Assembly (NCBI GenBank): GCA_030590165.1
Contig: JAUUZA010000033.1
Coordinates: 1-7,192 of the forward strand
Direction of reading: 5' to 3'
From: Candidatus Altarchaeota archaeon
GTDB taxonomy: Archaea; SpSt-1190
DNA length: 7,192 nucleotides
Every line of letters begins with the position of its first letter. Positions within the stretch are counted from its first letter, which is position 1. Below are positions 1-6,797 of this stretch, piece by piece. The translations under genes were made by a program, and so were the position numbers. The notes below the pieces were generated by a model, which made no database searches, was not told the origin of the DNA, and was given only the letters and a program-made list of their open reading frames with translations.

Positions 1-1
1 A

Positions 2-917
2 AAGAAATTTAAGGAATTTACTGAAGAAATAGGTAAGGTTTTAGTGGGATATGAAAGGGTTTCAGAAAGTTTGTTTACGGCACTTCTTTGTAATGGGCAC
101 ATTTTATTGGAAGGCCCCCCCTGGGGTTGCAAAAACAAAATTAGCTAAAACCTTTTCAGAGCTTGTTAGTGTTGGTTTTAAAAGAATACAATTTACGCCA
201 GATTTACTGCCAACAGATATTGTTGGAACTATGATGTTTGACCCCAAGAAAGGAGAATTTAAGATAAGAAAGGGACCGATTTTTACAAATATGGTTTTGG
301 CTGATGAAATAAATAGAGCAAGTCCAAAGACTCAAAGTGCCCTTCTTGAAGCGATGGAAGAAAAGCAAGTAACTATTGAAGGAACAACTTACAAATTAGA
401 TGCACCTTTTCTTGTTATGGCAACTCAAAATCCAATTGAACAAGAAGGAACATATCCATTACCTGAAGCTCAGCTTGATAGATTTTTGTTTAAAGTGAAT
501 GTAGCTTATCCAAATAAAAGTGACGAGGAAAAGATTGTTAAAAAAATAGTTGAAAAAGCAGGAGTTAATTTAAAGGCCCTTTTTGAGAAATCAGATATTT
601 TGAGCTTAAGAAAAAATATTGAAAAGATTTTTGTGTCTGAAGAGATTATTAAATATATTACTCAGATTGTAACTAAATTAAGGGAAAGCCCTGTTGTTGC
701 GTGGGGGCCGAGTCCGAGGGCGTCAATTGCGTTGATGAATGTGGGGAGGGCTTCTGCATTTCTTGGTGAACGCAATTTTGTTTCACCTTTAGATGTAAAT
801 AAATTTGCAATTGAAATTTTGAATCACAGGATTGGTATAAAACCAGAGAATGAAATTGAAGGAGTTACAACAAAAAGTGTAGTTTCAGATGTGTTATCTC
901 AGGTGGACACAATATGA
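2..917 (+). CDS. MoxR-family AAA+ ATPase, 5'-partial, frameshifted in Walker A
   Basis: The product is a MoxR-type AAA+ ATPase, a family thought to act as a chaperone that uses ATP to remodel or activate vWA/DUF58 partner proteins. Reading begins in the frame of base 2 ([16 protein letters not shown], then GHILLEG), which matches the family N-terminus, so only a few codons lie outside the window. At the seven-C run 115-121 the family match jumps by one base to the frame ending at 917, giving PPGVAKT of Walker A. The methionine at 51 opens a shifted, meaningless N-terminus and is not the real start. Later motifs are intact: Walker B LADE (297-308), sensor 1 ATQNP (420-434), the arginine-finger LDRF (474-485) and sensor 2 GPSPRA (705-722). 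The stop overlaps the next start as ATGA (914-917). Taken literally, the gene is broken; a one-base sequencing or assembly error is the simpler reading. Family assignment is firm, the biological target unknown. Confidence 0.9.
115..121 (+). other. C7 homopolymer at the MoxR frameshift
   Basis: Seven consecutive Cs lie between the codons for Glu-Gly and the TGGGG that completes Pro-Pro-Gly of Walker A. Six Cs would give an uninterrupted EGPPGVAKT. With seven, the upstream frame reads on into a TAA at 146-148. Such a long C run is unusual in this AT-rich sequence, and homopolymers are the classic site of both indel sequencing errors and true slippage mutations. Confidence 0.85.
901..906 (+). 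promoter_or_regulatory. Shine-Dalgarno site of the DUF58 gene
   Basis: AGGTGG ends 7 nt before the ATG at 914 and matches the archaeal anti-SD complement GGAGGTGAT over AGGTG. It lies inside the last codons of the MoxR gene, consistent with translational coupling. Confidence 0.65.
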
Positions 918-2545
918 AAAAACTTTCTAAGGAATTATTAAAAAAATTTTTTATAGGGACACTCCTTTTTTTGTTTTCATTTCTACCTCTTAGAGAGACC
1001 TTATTAAAACTTAGTTTTACTAATAGCACTTTTGATTTCTTTTTTGTTCTTTTTGCAATAGCTTTTCCTCACATTATTCGTTCAATTGCTATAGCAATTA
1101 TAGTTAGTGTTATTTTCTTTTCTTTAAAGTCAGTTGCTTTACCTAGGGGAGTTATTGAAAAAGAAATTTATAAACTCAAAAAAAGACGTTTTTTCAAGAA
1201 TTTATTTTATGGTACAATTTTAATTGGTCCGTTAATTTTTCCTTTTAGGTCAGGAATAATTATATTTAATATACTTTCAAATTTAGTTTCGTTTTCTCCT
1301 TATTTTAGTTTTCTAAGTTTTTTACTTTTACCTTTCAGTTTTATGGACCTTACTTTATTTTTAGAAGCACTTTTAATTTCCTTCTTTTTACTTCACTTAT
1401 TAAAAATTATTAGTGTGAAATTTGGGACAGTAATAATTAAAACAAAAAATAAAGTAATTGAAGAAGGAAAAGAAAGTGAATTTATTGTTACTGCTGAATC
1501 ACGTATCCCTTTATTTTGTTTTTTTATGCCACCTTTTAAAATGAAAGTTAGAGTTAATAAGGCAAATTTTATTAAAACAAAATATGAATTAATATTGAAA
1601 AAGAAATTTCCGATTGGATATTATCGTTTAGATATTCTTCAATTTAGAATTGCGACCTTTCCTTTCTTTTTTTCAACAGTTTTTAAAACAGTTTCAAATT
1701 CAGTGGAATTAACAGTTCTCCCAAAAATAAAGATGAAAAATGTACTTTATTCTAAAAATCCTTTTGCTGCGCGTGAAACTGGAGATTTGGTTAAACGGGT
1801 AAGTGGTGGTTCTTTAGAATTTTCAGGAATAAAAGAATTTTCTCCGGGAGACCCAGTTTCAAAAATTTGGTGGAAAGGTCTTGCAAAAGGCGGGAAATTA
1901 CTTAAAAAAGATTTTTTCAGTTTAGCTGAAGATAGGTGGATTTTGATGGTTGACTTGTCCAATCCAAATATGTCAAGAAAAGATGAAGAGACTCTTCTTA
2001 CTTTTTCGCGAGCATTTGTGGAAACATTCACCAGAAAGGATATTGAAATTGGAATTCACATAATTTCTCCAAATGCGTCGACAATAAAATATTCAACAAA
2101 GAAAAGAGAGTTGATGTCCTTTTTGATTAAACATTGGCACGATTTTAAACATTTGAGTTATAAGGGGTCTAAACTAATTTTAAAGGATGCAGTTGGGAAT
2201 ATTGAAAATATTGAAAAAAGATGTAAGGCAAGTGGGATTTCTTTGTCTTCATTTGTATATTATGCAGGTTTAATTAAGAAACCTAAGAAAACATTTTATT
2301 GGGGAAGAACAAAAATATTTAAGAAAAATTTAAAATCATTTACTACCACTTTAAAAAAGAGTGGAAAAATGTTAGTGGTTACTGCAGGAATGCCTGAGGA
2401 TTTAGTTGACGAAATTAAAAAAGTAGCAAGAGTGAAAAAATGTCCAGTTCTTTTTGCGAGCCTTCAAAAAGTTCCAAAGGCACGAACTTTTATTATTCCA
2501 AAACAACACCCAGAAAAAATGATATGGAGGTTAATGTATGCTTAA
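914..2545 (+). CDS. Membrane-anchored DUF58 (vWA-like) protein
   Basis: This 543-residue protein has a strongly hydrophobic N-terminal third, with at least four membrane segments near residues 10-26, 42-72, 96-124 and 131-165. A likely beta-rich domain follows at about 170-270. The DUF58 signature then appears: [16 protein letters not shown] at 299-314, followed by [10 protein letters not shown] (the family form is roughly I-x-W-K-x-x-A), then a KLLKKDFF strand. The predicted vWA-like fold starts at MVDLSNP with Asp347 and Ser349. A true MIDAS would read DxSxS, and here the last position is Pro351, so metal binding is doubtful. The last vWA-like strand is [12 protein letters not shown] near the C-terminus. 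DUF58 proteins are the usual genomic partners of MoxR ATPases, and the 4-nt overlap with that gene fits a shared complex at the membrane. The start is supported by AGGTGG 7 nt upstream. The molecular role of the family is poorly defined, and none is assigned here. Confidence 0.88.
   Translation: MKKLSKELLKKFFIGTLLFLFSFLPLRETLLKLSFTNSTFDFFFVLFAIAFPHIIRSIAIAIIVSVIFFSLKSVALPRGVIEKEIYKLKKRRFFKNLFYGTILIGPLIFPFRSGIIIFNILSNLVSFSPYFSFLSFLLLPFSFMDLTLFLEALLISFFLLHLLKIISVKFGTVIIKTKNKVIEEGKESEFIVTAESRIPLFCFFMPPFKMKVRVNKANFIKTKYELILKKKFPIGYYRLDILQFRIATFPFFFSTVFKTVSNSVELTVLPKIKMKNVLYSKNPFAARETGDLVKRVSGGSLEFSGIKEFSPGDPVSKIWWKGLAKGGKLLKKDFFSLAEDRWILMVDLSNPNMSRKDEETLLTFSRAFVETFTRKDIEIGIHIISPNASTIKYSTKKRELMSFLIKHWHDFKHLSYKGSKLILKDAVGNIENIEKRCKASGISLSSFVYYAGLIKKPKKTFYWGRTKIFKKNLKSFTTTLKKSGKMLVVTAGMPEDLVDEIKKVARVKKCPVLFASLQKVPKARTFIIPKQHPEKMIWRLMYA
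2526..2531 (+). promoter_or_regulatory. Shine-Dalgarno site of the mini membrane protein
   Basis: A perfect GGAGGT lies 6 nt before the ATG at 2538, inside the final codons of the DUF58 gene. It is the strongest ribosome site in the window and argues that the short downstream frame is really translated. Confidence 0.75.
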
Positions 2546-2720
2546 TTTATTAAAAAGAGTAGTTGGAGAATTGTTTATTTTATCTATTTTAATTGAAATT
2601 GTTTATTTTTTGCTTCTTGGTCTTGAGCCTCTTTCTTTTCATCAAAGATTGACAGTTATTTCGTTTATTTTAATTATTTTAGCTTATTTTATTACACGCT
2701 TTCACAAACAAAAAAGGTGA
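2538..2720 (+). CDS. Small two-helix membrane protein of the MoxR-DUF58 operon
   Basis: This is a 60-residue hypothetical protein of no recognised family. It has two hydrophobic helices, about residues 11-29 (containing ILIEIVYFLLLG) and 38-54 (containing ISFILIILAYFI), joined by a short loop EPLSFHQR. Basic residues occur at both ends (K6, R7, and C-terminal RFHKQKR), so the positive-inside rule predicts a hairpin with both termini in the cytoplasm. A glutamate (E20) sits within the first helix, an unusual place that could serve packing or contact with a partner helix. The gene overlaps the end of the DUF58 gene by 8 nt and has a perfect GGAGGT 6 nt before its ATG, so it is very probably expressed and coupled to it. 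A role as a small subunit or stabiliser of the DUF58 membrane module is inference from position alone. Confidence 0.72.
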   Translation: MLNLLKRVVGELFILSILIEIVYFLLLGLEPLSFHQRLTVISFILIILAYFITRFHKQKR

Positions 2721-2721
2721 T

Positions 2722-2729
2722 TTTATAAA
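2722..2729 (+). promoter_or_regulatory. TATA box for the HMG-CoA synthase gene
   Basis: TTTATAAA is a near-ideal archaeal TATA box, preceded by a purine-rich stretch (AAAAAAGG, 2710-2717) that could serve as the TFB recognition element. Its centre lies about 24-25 nt before the GTG at 2750. Transcription would therefore start at or within a few bases of the start codon, giving a leaderless mRNA. Confidence 0.65.
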
Positions 2730-2749
2730 ATTCGGTAAATTTTAACTAA

Positions 2750-4033
2750 GTGTTAGGCATTGAAGATATGTATGTTTATTTGACTGAATTAAAATTAACT
2801 GCTGAAAAGTTTTCAAAACTTACCGGTGAAGATGTTAATAAACTCAAAAAAGGATTAGGGATAAAAGAAAAATCACTAAATGAATCTTCTCAAGATACGA
2901 TTGCACTTTCAATGAATAGTGTTGAAGGATTGGAAAAATATGTTAATTTAAAAGATGTTGAATCAATTTTTGTTGGGACAGAAAGTCAAATGAATTTATC
3001 CCAACCAATTGCAACTTATTTAACACAATTCACTGGAAATAACGTTCAAGTTATGGATGGTATTTTTGCTTGTTTATCTGGATTAAATTTTGTAGATATG
3101 AGTATTCATCTTGGAAAAAGTTTAGTTGTAACTTCAGATATTGCAAAATATGGAACAACTGGAAAACGTAATTCTCCTTCAGCTGATTTTACTGGAGGTG
3201 CAGGTTCAGTTGCAATAAAAATAGGTGAACCAAAATTACTTGAAATTTTTGATGAAAAAGGAGTTTATTCTTCAAAAAACCCAGATTTTCATAAGCCAAT
3301 TAAAATTAAAGGCGACAAACTTGAGTCTTGGCTTTCTCCTGTTGTTGATGGACAATATTCATTCACTTCTTATTTATATCATATTGGAAAAGCTTACAAA
3401 AATTTAAAGGAAAAAATTGATATTTCTCTCAATGATTTTAGTTCAATTGTCTTTCATGTTCCTTTTCCCAAAATTACAAAGTATGTGCTTTCATATTTGA
3501 ATGTGATAGATAAGGTTGAAGAAGGCCATTTTGAAACTTTAATTGAGGAACTTAAACAATCTTTTGAGAGTAAAGAAATTTTAGAAAATTATGATGGTTT
3601 GTTGCGAAATAAAGTTTCAATCTTGAAGGAACAATTGAATAATTTTTATGATGAAAAACAATTTAATGAGAAGGTTGCTCCATCTTTAGTTTATCCTTCA
3701 AAGATTGGGAATATTTACACGGGTTCAGTATTTTTATCCTTAGCGAGTTGTCTAAAAAATAAAAAACACAAGCCAGATGATTTAATTCTTGTTTTAGGTT
3801 ATGGGAGTGGGTCTGGTTCACTTGTGAAGGTAATGAAGACAACAACAGAAACTCAAAAGATTGTTGATGGTTGGGATATTGATGAACGATTAAAAAGACG
3901 AAAAGAAGTTTCTGTTAAAGATTATGTGAAGTTGAGAGAAAAAGGAATTGTTCCTGGTGAAAAGACTTCTGATGGATGGTATTTAAAAAGTATTTCAGAA
4001 ATTGATAAACGCAGAGAATATGTGAGAGTTTAA
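2750..4033 (+). CDS. Hydroxymethylglutaryl-CoA synthase, long type
   Basis: This enzyme condenses acetyl-CoA with acetoacetyl-CoA to HMG-CoA, the committed entry to the mevalonate pathway that supplies archaeal lipids. The N-terminal LGIEDMYVYL aligns with the GIDKINFYVP start of bacterial MvaS. The catalytic triad of the family is visible: Glu78 in GTES, Cys108 in FAC, and His236 in FHVPFPK. Other family marks are the DIAKYG segment, GNIYTGS at 320-326 and YGSGSGS from 351. At 427 residues it exceeds the roughly 350 of most archaeal MvaS proteins, and the His236-Gly320 spacing resembles the eukaryotic enzyme. The start must be GTG 2750, because a TAA lies directly upstream in frame and the family N-terminus begins there. 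It has no SD, a TATA box close by, and neither the thiolase nor the DUF35 gene found beside it in many archaea is in the window. Residues around the catalytic Cys are unusual (FACLSGL instead of EACY-type). Confidence 0.93.
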   Translation: MLGIEDMYVYLTELKLTAEKFSKLTGEDVNKLKKGLGIKEKSLNESSQDTIALSMNSVEGLEKYVNLKDVESIFVGTESQMNLSQPIATYLTQFTGNNVQVMDGIFACLSGLNFVDMSIHLGKSLVVTSDIAKYGTTGKRNSPSADFTGGAGSVAIKIGEPKLLEIFDEKGVYSSKNPDFHKPIKIKGDKLESWLSPVVDGQYSFTSYLYHIGKAYKNLKEKIDISLNDFSSIVFHVPFPKITKYVLSYLNVIDKVEEGHFETLIEELKQSFESKEILENYDGLLRNKVSILKEQLNNFYDEKQFNEKVAPSLVYPSKIGNIYTGSVFLSLASCLKNKKHKPDDLILVLGYGSGSGSLVKVMKTTTETQKIVDGWDIDERLKRRKEVSVKDYVKLREKGIVPGEKTSDGWYLKSISEIDKRREYVRV

Positions 4034-4043
4034 TAAAATTAAA

Positions 4044-4050
4044 TTTTTTT
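4044..4050 (+). terminator. T-run terminator after HMG-CoA synthase
   Basis: Seven Ts occur 10 nt after the HMG-CoA synthase stop, with no hairpin before them. This is the usual form of archaeal intrinsic termination. It lies just before the convergent tRNA, where stopping transcription would be useful. Confidence 0.55.
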
Positions 4051-4069
4051 GAATTTAGGTAAAGTAAAA

Positions 4070-4143
4070 TGCGGCTGCCGGGATTTGAACCCGGGTCACT
4101 AGCTTGGAAGGCTAGGGTCCTAGCCAGACTGAACGACAACCGC
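4070..4143 (-). tRNA. tRNA-Gly (anticodon TCC)
   Basis: The minus strand folds into a full 74-nt cloverleaf. The acceptor stem is GCGGTTG with CAGCCGC (one G-T pair). The D stem is GTTC with GGAC around a 10-nt loop, and the anticodon stem CTAGC with GCTAG frames the loop CTTCCAA, so the anticodon is TCC and it reads GGA (and possibly GGG). A 4-nt variable loop TGAC follows, then the T arm CCGGG-TTCAAAT-CCCGG. The discriminator base is A, as in archaeal and eukaryotic tRNA-Gly, where bacteria normally have U. There is no intron, and CCA is not encoded: the next bases on this strand are TTTTAC, a weak T-rich end. It is convergent with the HMG-CoA synthase gene. Confidence 0.96.
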
Positions 4144-4171
4144 GTCGCCAATAAATCTTTGAAATGTCCTA

Positions 4172-4179
4172 CTTTTAAA
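4172..4179 (-). promoter_or_regulatory. TATA box for tRNA-Gly
   Basis: On the minus strand this reads TTTAAAAG, centred about 32 nt before the mature tRNA 5' end. With initiation 26-27 nt after the box, the transcript would begin a few bases before the tRNA, leaving a short 5' leader for RNase P. The TTTAAA core is nearly symmetric, so it could also direct weak plus-strand initiation near 4201, ahead of the ATPase gene. Confidence 0.55.
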
Positions 4180-4218
4180 GTCTTTGTCGTTTTTTATTGC
4201 GTAAGGCTTTTCTACCAT

Positions 4219-4227
4219 CATATATAT
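4219..4227 (+). promoter_or_regulatory. Possible TATA-like element before the ATPase gene
   Basis: CATATATAT is the most TATA-like sequence ahead of the ATPase gene. However, initiation 26 nt after its centre would fall near 4249, inside the assigned coding region and at no start codon. Either the true promoter lies farther upstream (TTTTTTATTG near 4190-4199 is another candidate) or the start is misplaced. Weak call. Confidence 0.25.
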
Positions 4228-4234
4228 CTCTACT

Positions 4235-6772
4235 GTGGTCTTTGAGACAGATTTTGAACGGGGTTTGACTGAGAATGAGGCAGAATTACGATTAAAGAAA
4301 TATGGCCTTAATGAAATAATTGAAAGAGAGAAGGTTACTGCTTTTAAAATTCTTTTTAGTCAATTTGAAGACCCAATTGTTTTGATTTTTGTAGCAGCTG
4401 CAGCGATGTCTGCCTTTTTAGGTGAGATTATTGATTTTGCGGTGATTGGTGCCATAACTCTTTTCATTGTTTTATTGGGTTTTGTTCAAGAGTTTAAGGC
4501 GGAAGAAGCATTAGAAAAACTAAAGGAACTGACAGTACCTATTGTTAAAGTTTTAAGGAGTGGGAAATTAAGGGAGATTCATATTGAAAATCTTGTTGTT
4601 GGGGATATTGTTGTTTTAGCTTCTGGTGATATGGTTACTGCTGATTGTAAATTAATTAAAGCAAATAATTTATTTGTTGATGAATCAATGCTCACAGGTG
4701 AATCCAAGCCCATTCACAAAAAGAATGGTGAAGAAGTTTATAGGGGAACAATTGTTGTTAGGGGAAATGCAAAGGTTGAAGTAATTGCAACAGGGGCAAG
4801 AACGAAATTTGGAAAAATTGCCGCACTCTTAGAAGAACGAAGTGAAAGTGCTATTCAAAAAAAATCACAGGAGATTGCATCAGTTATTACAAAATTAGTA
4901 ATTTATGCTTGTGTTCTTATTGCAGTCATTGGATTAATTAAAGGAGCTTCAATTGTTGAAATAATTTCAGTTGCAATTGCTACTGCTATCGCAGGAATTC
5001 CTGAGGCTTTACCACTAACGACAACCATAGTTTTGGCTTTAGGTGTTTTTAAGATGGTAAAAAAGAAGGCTATTGTGCGACGTTTATCTGCTGTTGAAGA
5101 ATTGGGAATGATTACAGTAATTTGTACTGATAAAACAGGAACACTCACTAAAAATGAAATGACTGTTGAAAAAATTTATACAGGTGGAAAAGAATTCACT
5201 GTTACTGGTAAGGGTTATGGAGTTAATGGTTCAATTCTTTATGGTACAAAGGAAGTTTCAGATAAAACTTTGGAAAAGTTTTTTGTGTCAGCTACACTTT
5301 GTAATAATGCGGACTTAGTTGAAATGGGTGAGGACTTAAAAACAGTTGGTGACCCAATTGAAATTGCTCTTTTAGTTGCTTCAAGAAAATATGGATTGAA
5401 TGAAGATATAATTAGAAATCGTTATCCTCGAACTGCTGAAGAACCATTTTCATCAGATAAAAAATATATGATTACGGAACATAGGGATGGAAAAAGATTT
5501 AGAATAATTAAAGGCGCTTCAGAAGTCGTATTTAGTAGAACTAATCGAATAATGATTGGCGGAAAGGAAGAAAAATTCACTGAAGAATGGAAGAAAAAAC
5601 TTGAGTCTAAGGTTGATGAATTTGCTTCACAAGGATTAAGAGTGATTGCTTTAGCTGTTTCAAGTAAGTTGAATTGGACGCTTCTTGGAATTGTAGGAAT
5701 GGAAGATCCACCTCGCGAAGGTGTTGATAAAGCAGTTGAATCAGCTCACAAAGCAGGAATTAAAGTTTATATGGTTACTGGTGATAATCCAATAACCGCC
5801 GCATCAATTGGAAAAAAAGTAGGAATAGAGGGGAAAGTTGTAGTGGGAAAAGACATTCAAAAACTTAGTGATGAAAAACTTTTAGAATTATTAAAAGAGG
5901 TTAGGATTTTGGCAAGGATAGACCCTGAAGATAAACTTCGTATTGTTAAACTTTTGAAAGAAAAAGGTGAAGTTGTTGCAATGACTGGAGATGGAGTGAA
6001 TGATGCTCCTGCAATGAAAGCCGCTGATGTTGGTGTTGCTATGGGTGGAAGAGGAACTGAAGTTGCAAAAGGCGCATCAGATATAGTTTTAGCTGATGAT
6101 AATTTTGTAACAATAGTGAATGCAATTGGGATGGGTAGGGGAATTTATGAAAATATAAGAAAATTCACTGCATTTTTACTTAGTTGGAATGTTGGTGTTA
6201 CTGCAATGATATTACTTGGTGTTGCTTTTTTTGGAATGAAAGACTTAATTCTTTTACCACTTCAAATTTTATTACTTAATGTAATTTTAGAAGATTTACC
6301 TGCAATAGCCTTAGGTCTCGACCCAGTTTCAGAGGATATTATGAATTTACCTCCTCGTAATCCAAAAGAAAAATTTATTTCAAAAAATCTCTGGACAATT
6401 ATAATTGGATTAGGGATGTATATGGCATTAATAAGTATGGCAATTTTCATATTTTATGCTGTTGATTTAACTTTAGCAAGAACAATGGCATTCTTATCTT
6501 TTTCTGGGTTTGTAATTTTTAATGCATTTAATTTTAGGTCACTTCAAAATTCTTTGTTTAAAACTTTATTTAAGAAAAATTGGACCTTGGTTATGGCTAT
6601 TTTAGCATCTCTTATAATAACTTTAGTTGCAATGTATACTTCTGCAGGAATTACTGTGTTTAAATTTGCAGCCACTGATTTAATACATTGGGGAGTAGCT
6701 TTAGGGATGGCTGCAACCATTTTAATTGTTGGAGAAGTCTTAAAACTCAGTGTTTTTACCAGAAAAGCATAA
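4235..6772 (+). CDS. P2-type cation-transporting ATPase (Ca2+-ATPase-like)
   Basis: This is an ATP-driven membrane cation pump of the P2 (SERCA/PMR1-like) group. All cytoplasmic motifs are present: TGES at 154-157 (actuator domain), the phosphorylated Asp299 in DKTGTLT, nucleotide-site Phe405 (FSSDKK) and Lys426 (KGASE), DPPR from 491, TGDN from 515 and TGDGVND at 584-590. Ten membrane helices can be placed: M1-M2 at 47-84, M3-M4 at 218-270, M5-M6 near 645-693, and four more to the C-terminus. M4 carries IPEALP with the ion-ligand Glu257. M6 has Asn682 then LED (685-687), where SERCA has Asn-Leu-Val-Thr-Asp, and the M5 position of SERCA Glu771 is Val655. A one-ion, site-II pump is thus likely, for Ca2+ or Mn2+, but the ion is not certain. 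GTG 4235 is the best in-frame start, with no SD. The N-terminus is short by about 15-20 residues compared with most relatives; the frame is open only back to 4205. Confidence 0.93.
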   Translation: MVFETDFERGLTENEAELRLKKYGLNEIIEREKVTAFKILFSQFEDPIVLIFVAAAAMSAFLGEIIDFAVIGAITLFIVLLGFVQEFKAEEALEKLKELTVPIVKVLRSGKLREIHIENLVVGDIVVLASGDMVTADCKLIKANNLFVDESMLTGESKPIHKKNGEEVYRGTIVVRGNAKVEVIATGARTKFGKIAALLEERSESAIQKKSQEIASVITKLVIYACVLIAVIGLIKGASIVEIISVAIATAIAGIPEALPLTTTIVLALGVFKMVKKKAIVRRLSAVEELGMITVICTDKTGTLTKNEMTVEKIYTGGKEFTVTGKGYGVNGSILYGTKEVSDKTLEKFFVSATLCNNADLVEMGEDLKTVGDPIEIALLVASRKYGLNEDIIRNRYPRTAEEPFSSDKKYMITEHRDGKRFRIIKGASEVVFSRTNRIMIGGKEEKFTEEWKKKLESKVDEFASQGLRVIALAVSSKLNWTLLGIVGMEDPPREGVDKAVESAHKAGIKVYMVTGDNPITAASIGKKVGIEGKVVVGKDIQKLSDEKLLELLKEVRILARIDPEDKLRIVKLLKEKGEVVAMTGDGVNDAPAMKAADVGVAMGGRGTEVAKGASDIVLADDNFVTIVNAIGMGRGIYENIRKFTAFLLSWNVGVTAMILLGVAFFGMKDLILLPLQILLLNVILEDLPAIALGLDPVSEDIMNLPPRNPKEKFISKNLWTIIIGLGMYMALISMAIFIFYAVDLTLARTMAFLSFSGFVIFNAFNFRSLQNSLFKTLFKKNWTLVMAILASLIITLVAMYTSAGITVFKFAATDLIHWGVALGMAATILIVGEVLKLSVFTRKA

Positions 6773-6774
6773 TT

Positions 6775-6793
6775 ATTCAGAATGAGCCTGAAT
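6775..6793 (+). repeat. Short inverted repeat before the exported-protein gene
   Basis: ATTCAG and CTGAAT form a perfect 6-bp inverted repeat around a 7-nt centre (AATGAGC), in the 25-nt gap between the ATPase stop and the next ATG. It could be an operator or a small hairpin near the ribosome site. No T-run follows, so it does not look like a terminator. It may also be chance. Confidence 0.35.
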
Positions 6794-6797
6794 TAGT

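Noticed and set aside
51-113. A MoxR start at ATG 51 giving an N-terminus beginning MKGFQKV
   Set aside because: This part is read in the wrong frame. The family N-terminus is in the frame of base 2, and the two join only across the seven-C run.
703-750. G-quadruplex from four G-runs in the MoxR gene
   Set aside because: The loops would be 10, 22 and 1 nt, too long and uneven for a convincing quadruplex.
1747-2031. Minus-strand open frame of 94 codons inside the DUF58 gene
   Set aside because: It lies opposite the conserved DUF58 signature, has no ribosome site or promoter, and no recognisable domain.
2716-2721. GGTGAT as a Shine-Dalgarno site for HMG-CoA synthase
   Set aside because: It matches the consensus but lies 28 nt before the GTG, with no start codon at the proper distance. 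It is the end of the previous gene and part of the promoter region.
3225-3407. Plus-strand open frame of 60 codons within the HMG-CoA synthase gene
   Set aside because: It overlaps a well-conserved enzyme in another frame and has no signal of its own. The same applies to the minus-strand frame at 3663-3845.
3915-4151. Minus-strand open frame of 78 codons across the tRNA
   Set aside because: It reads through the tRNA-Gly cloverleaf and into the back of the HMG-CoA synthase gene. The peptide PGSNPGS is the usual artefact of translating a tRNA T arm.
4903-5148. Minus-strand open frame of 81 codons inside the ATPase gene
   Set aside because: It is a shadow opposite the M3-M4 and DKTGTLT region, which is strongly conserved on the plus strand. 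The same applies to the minus-strand frame at 6262-6450.
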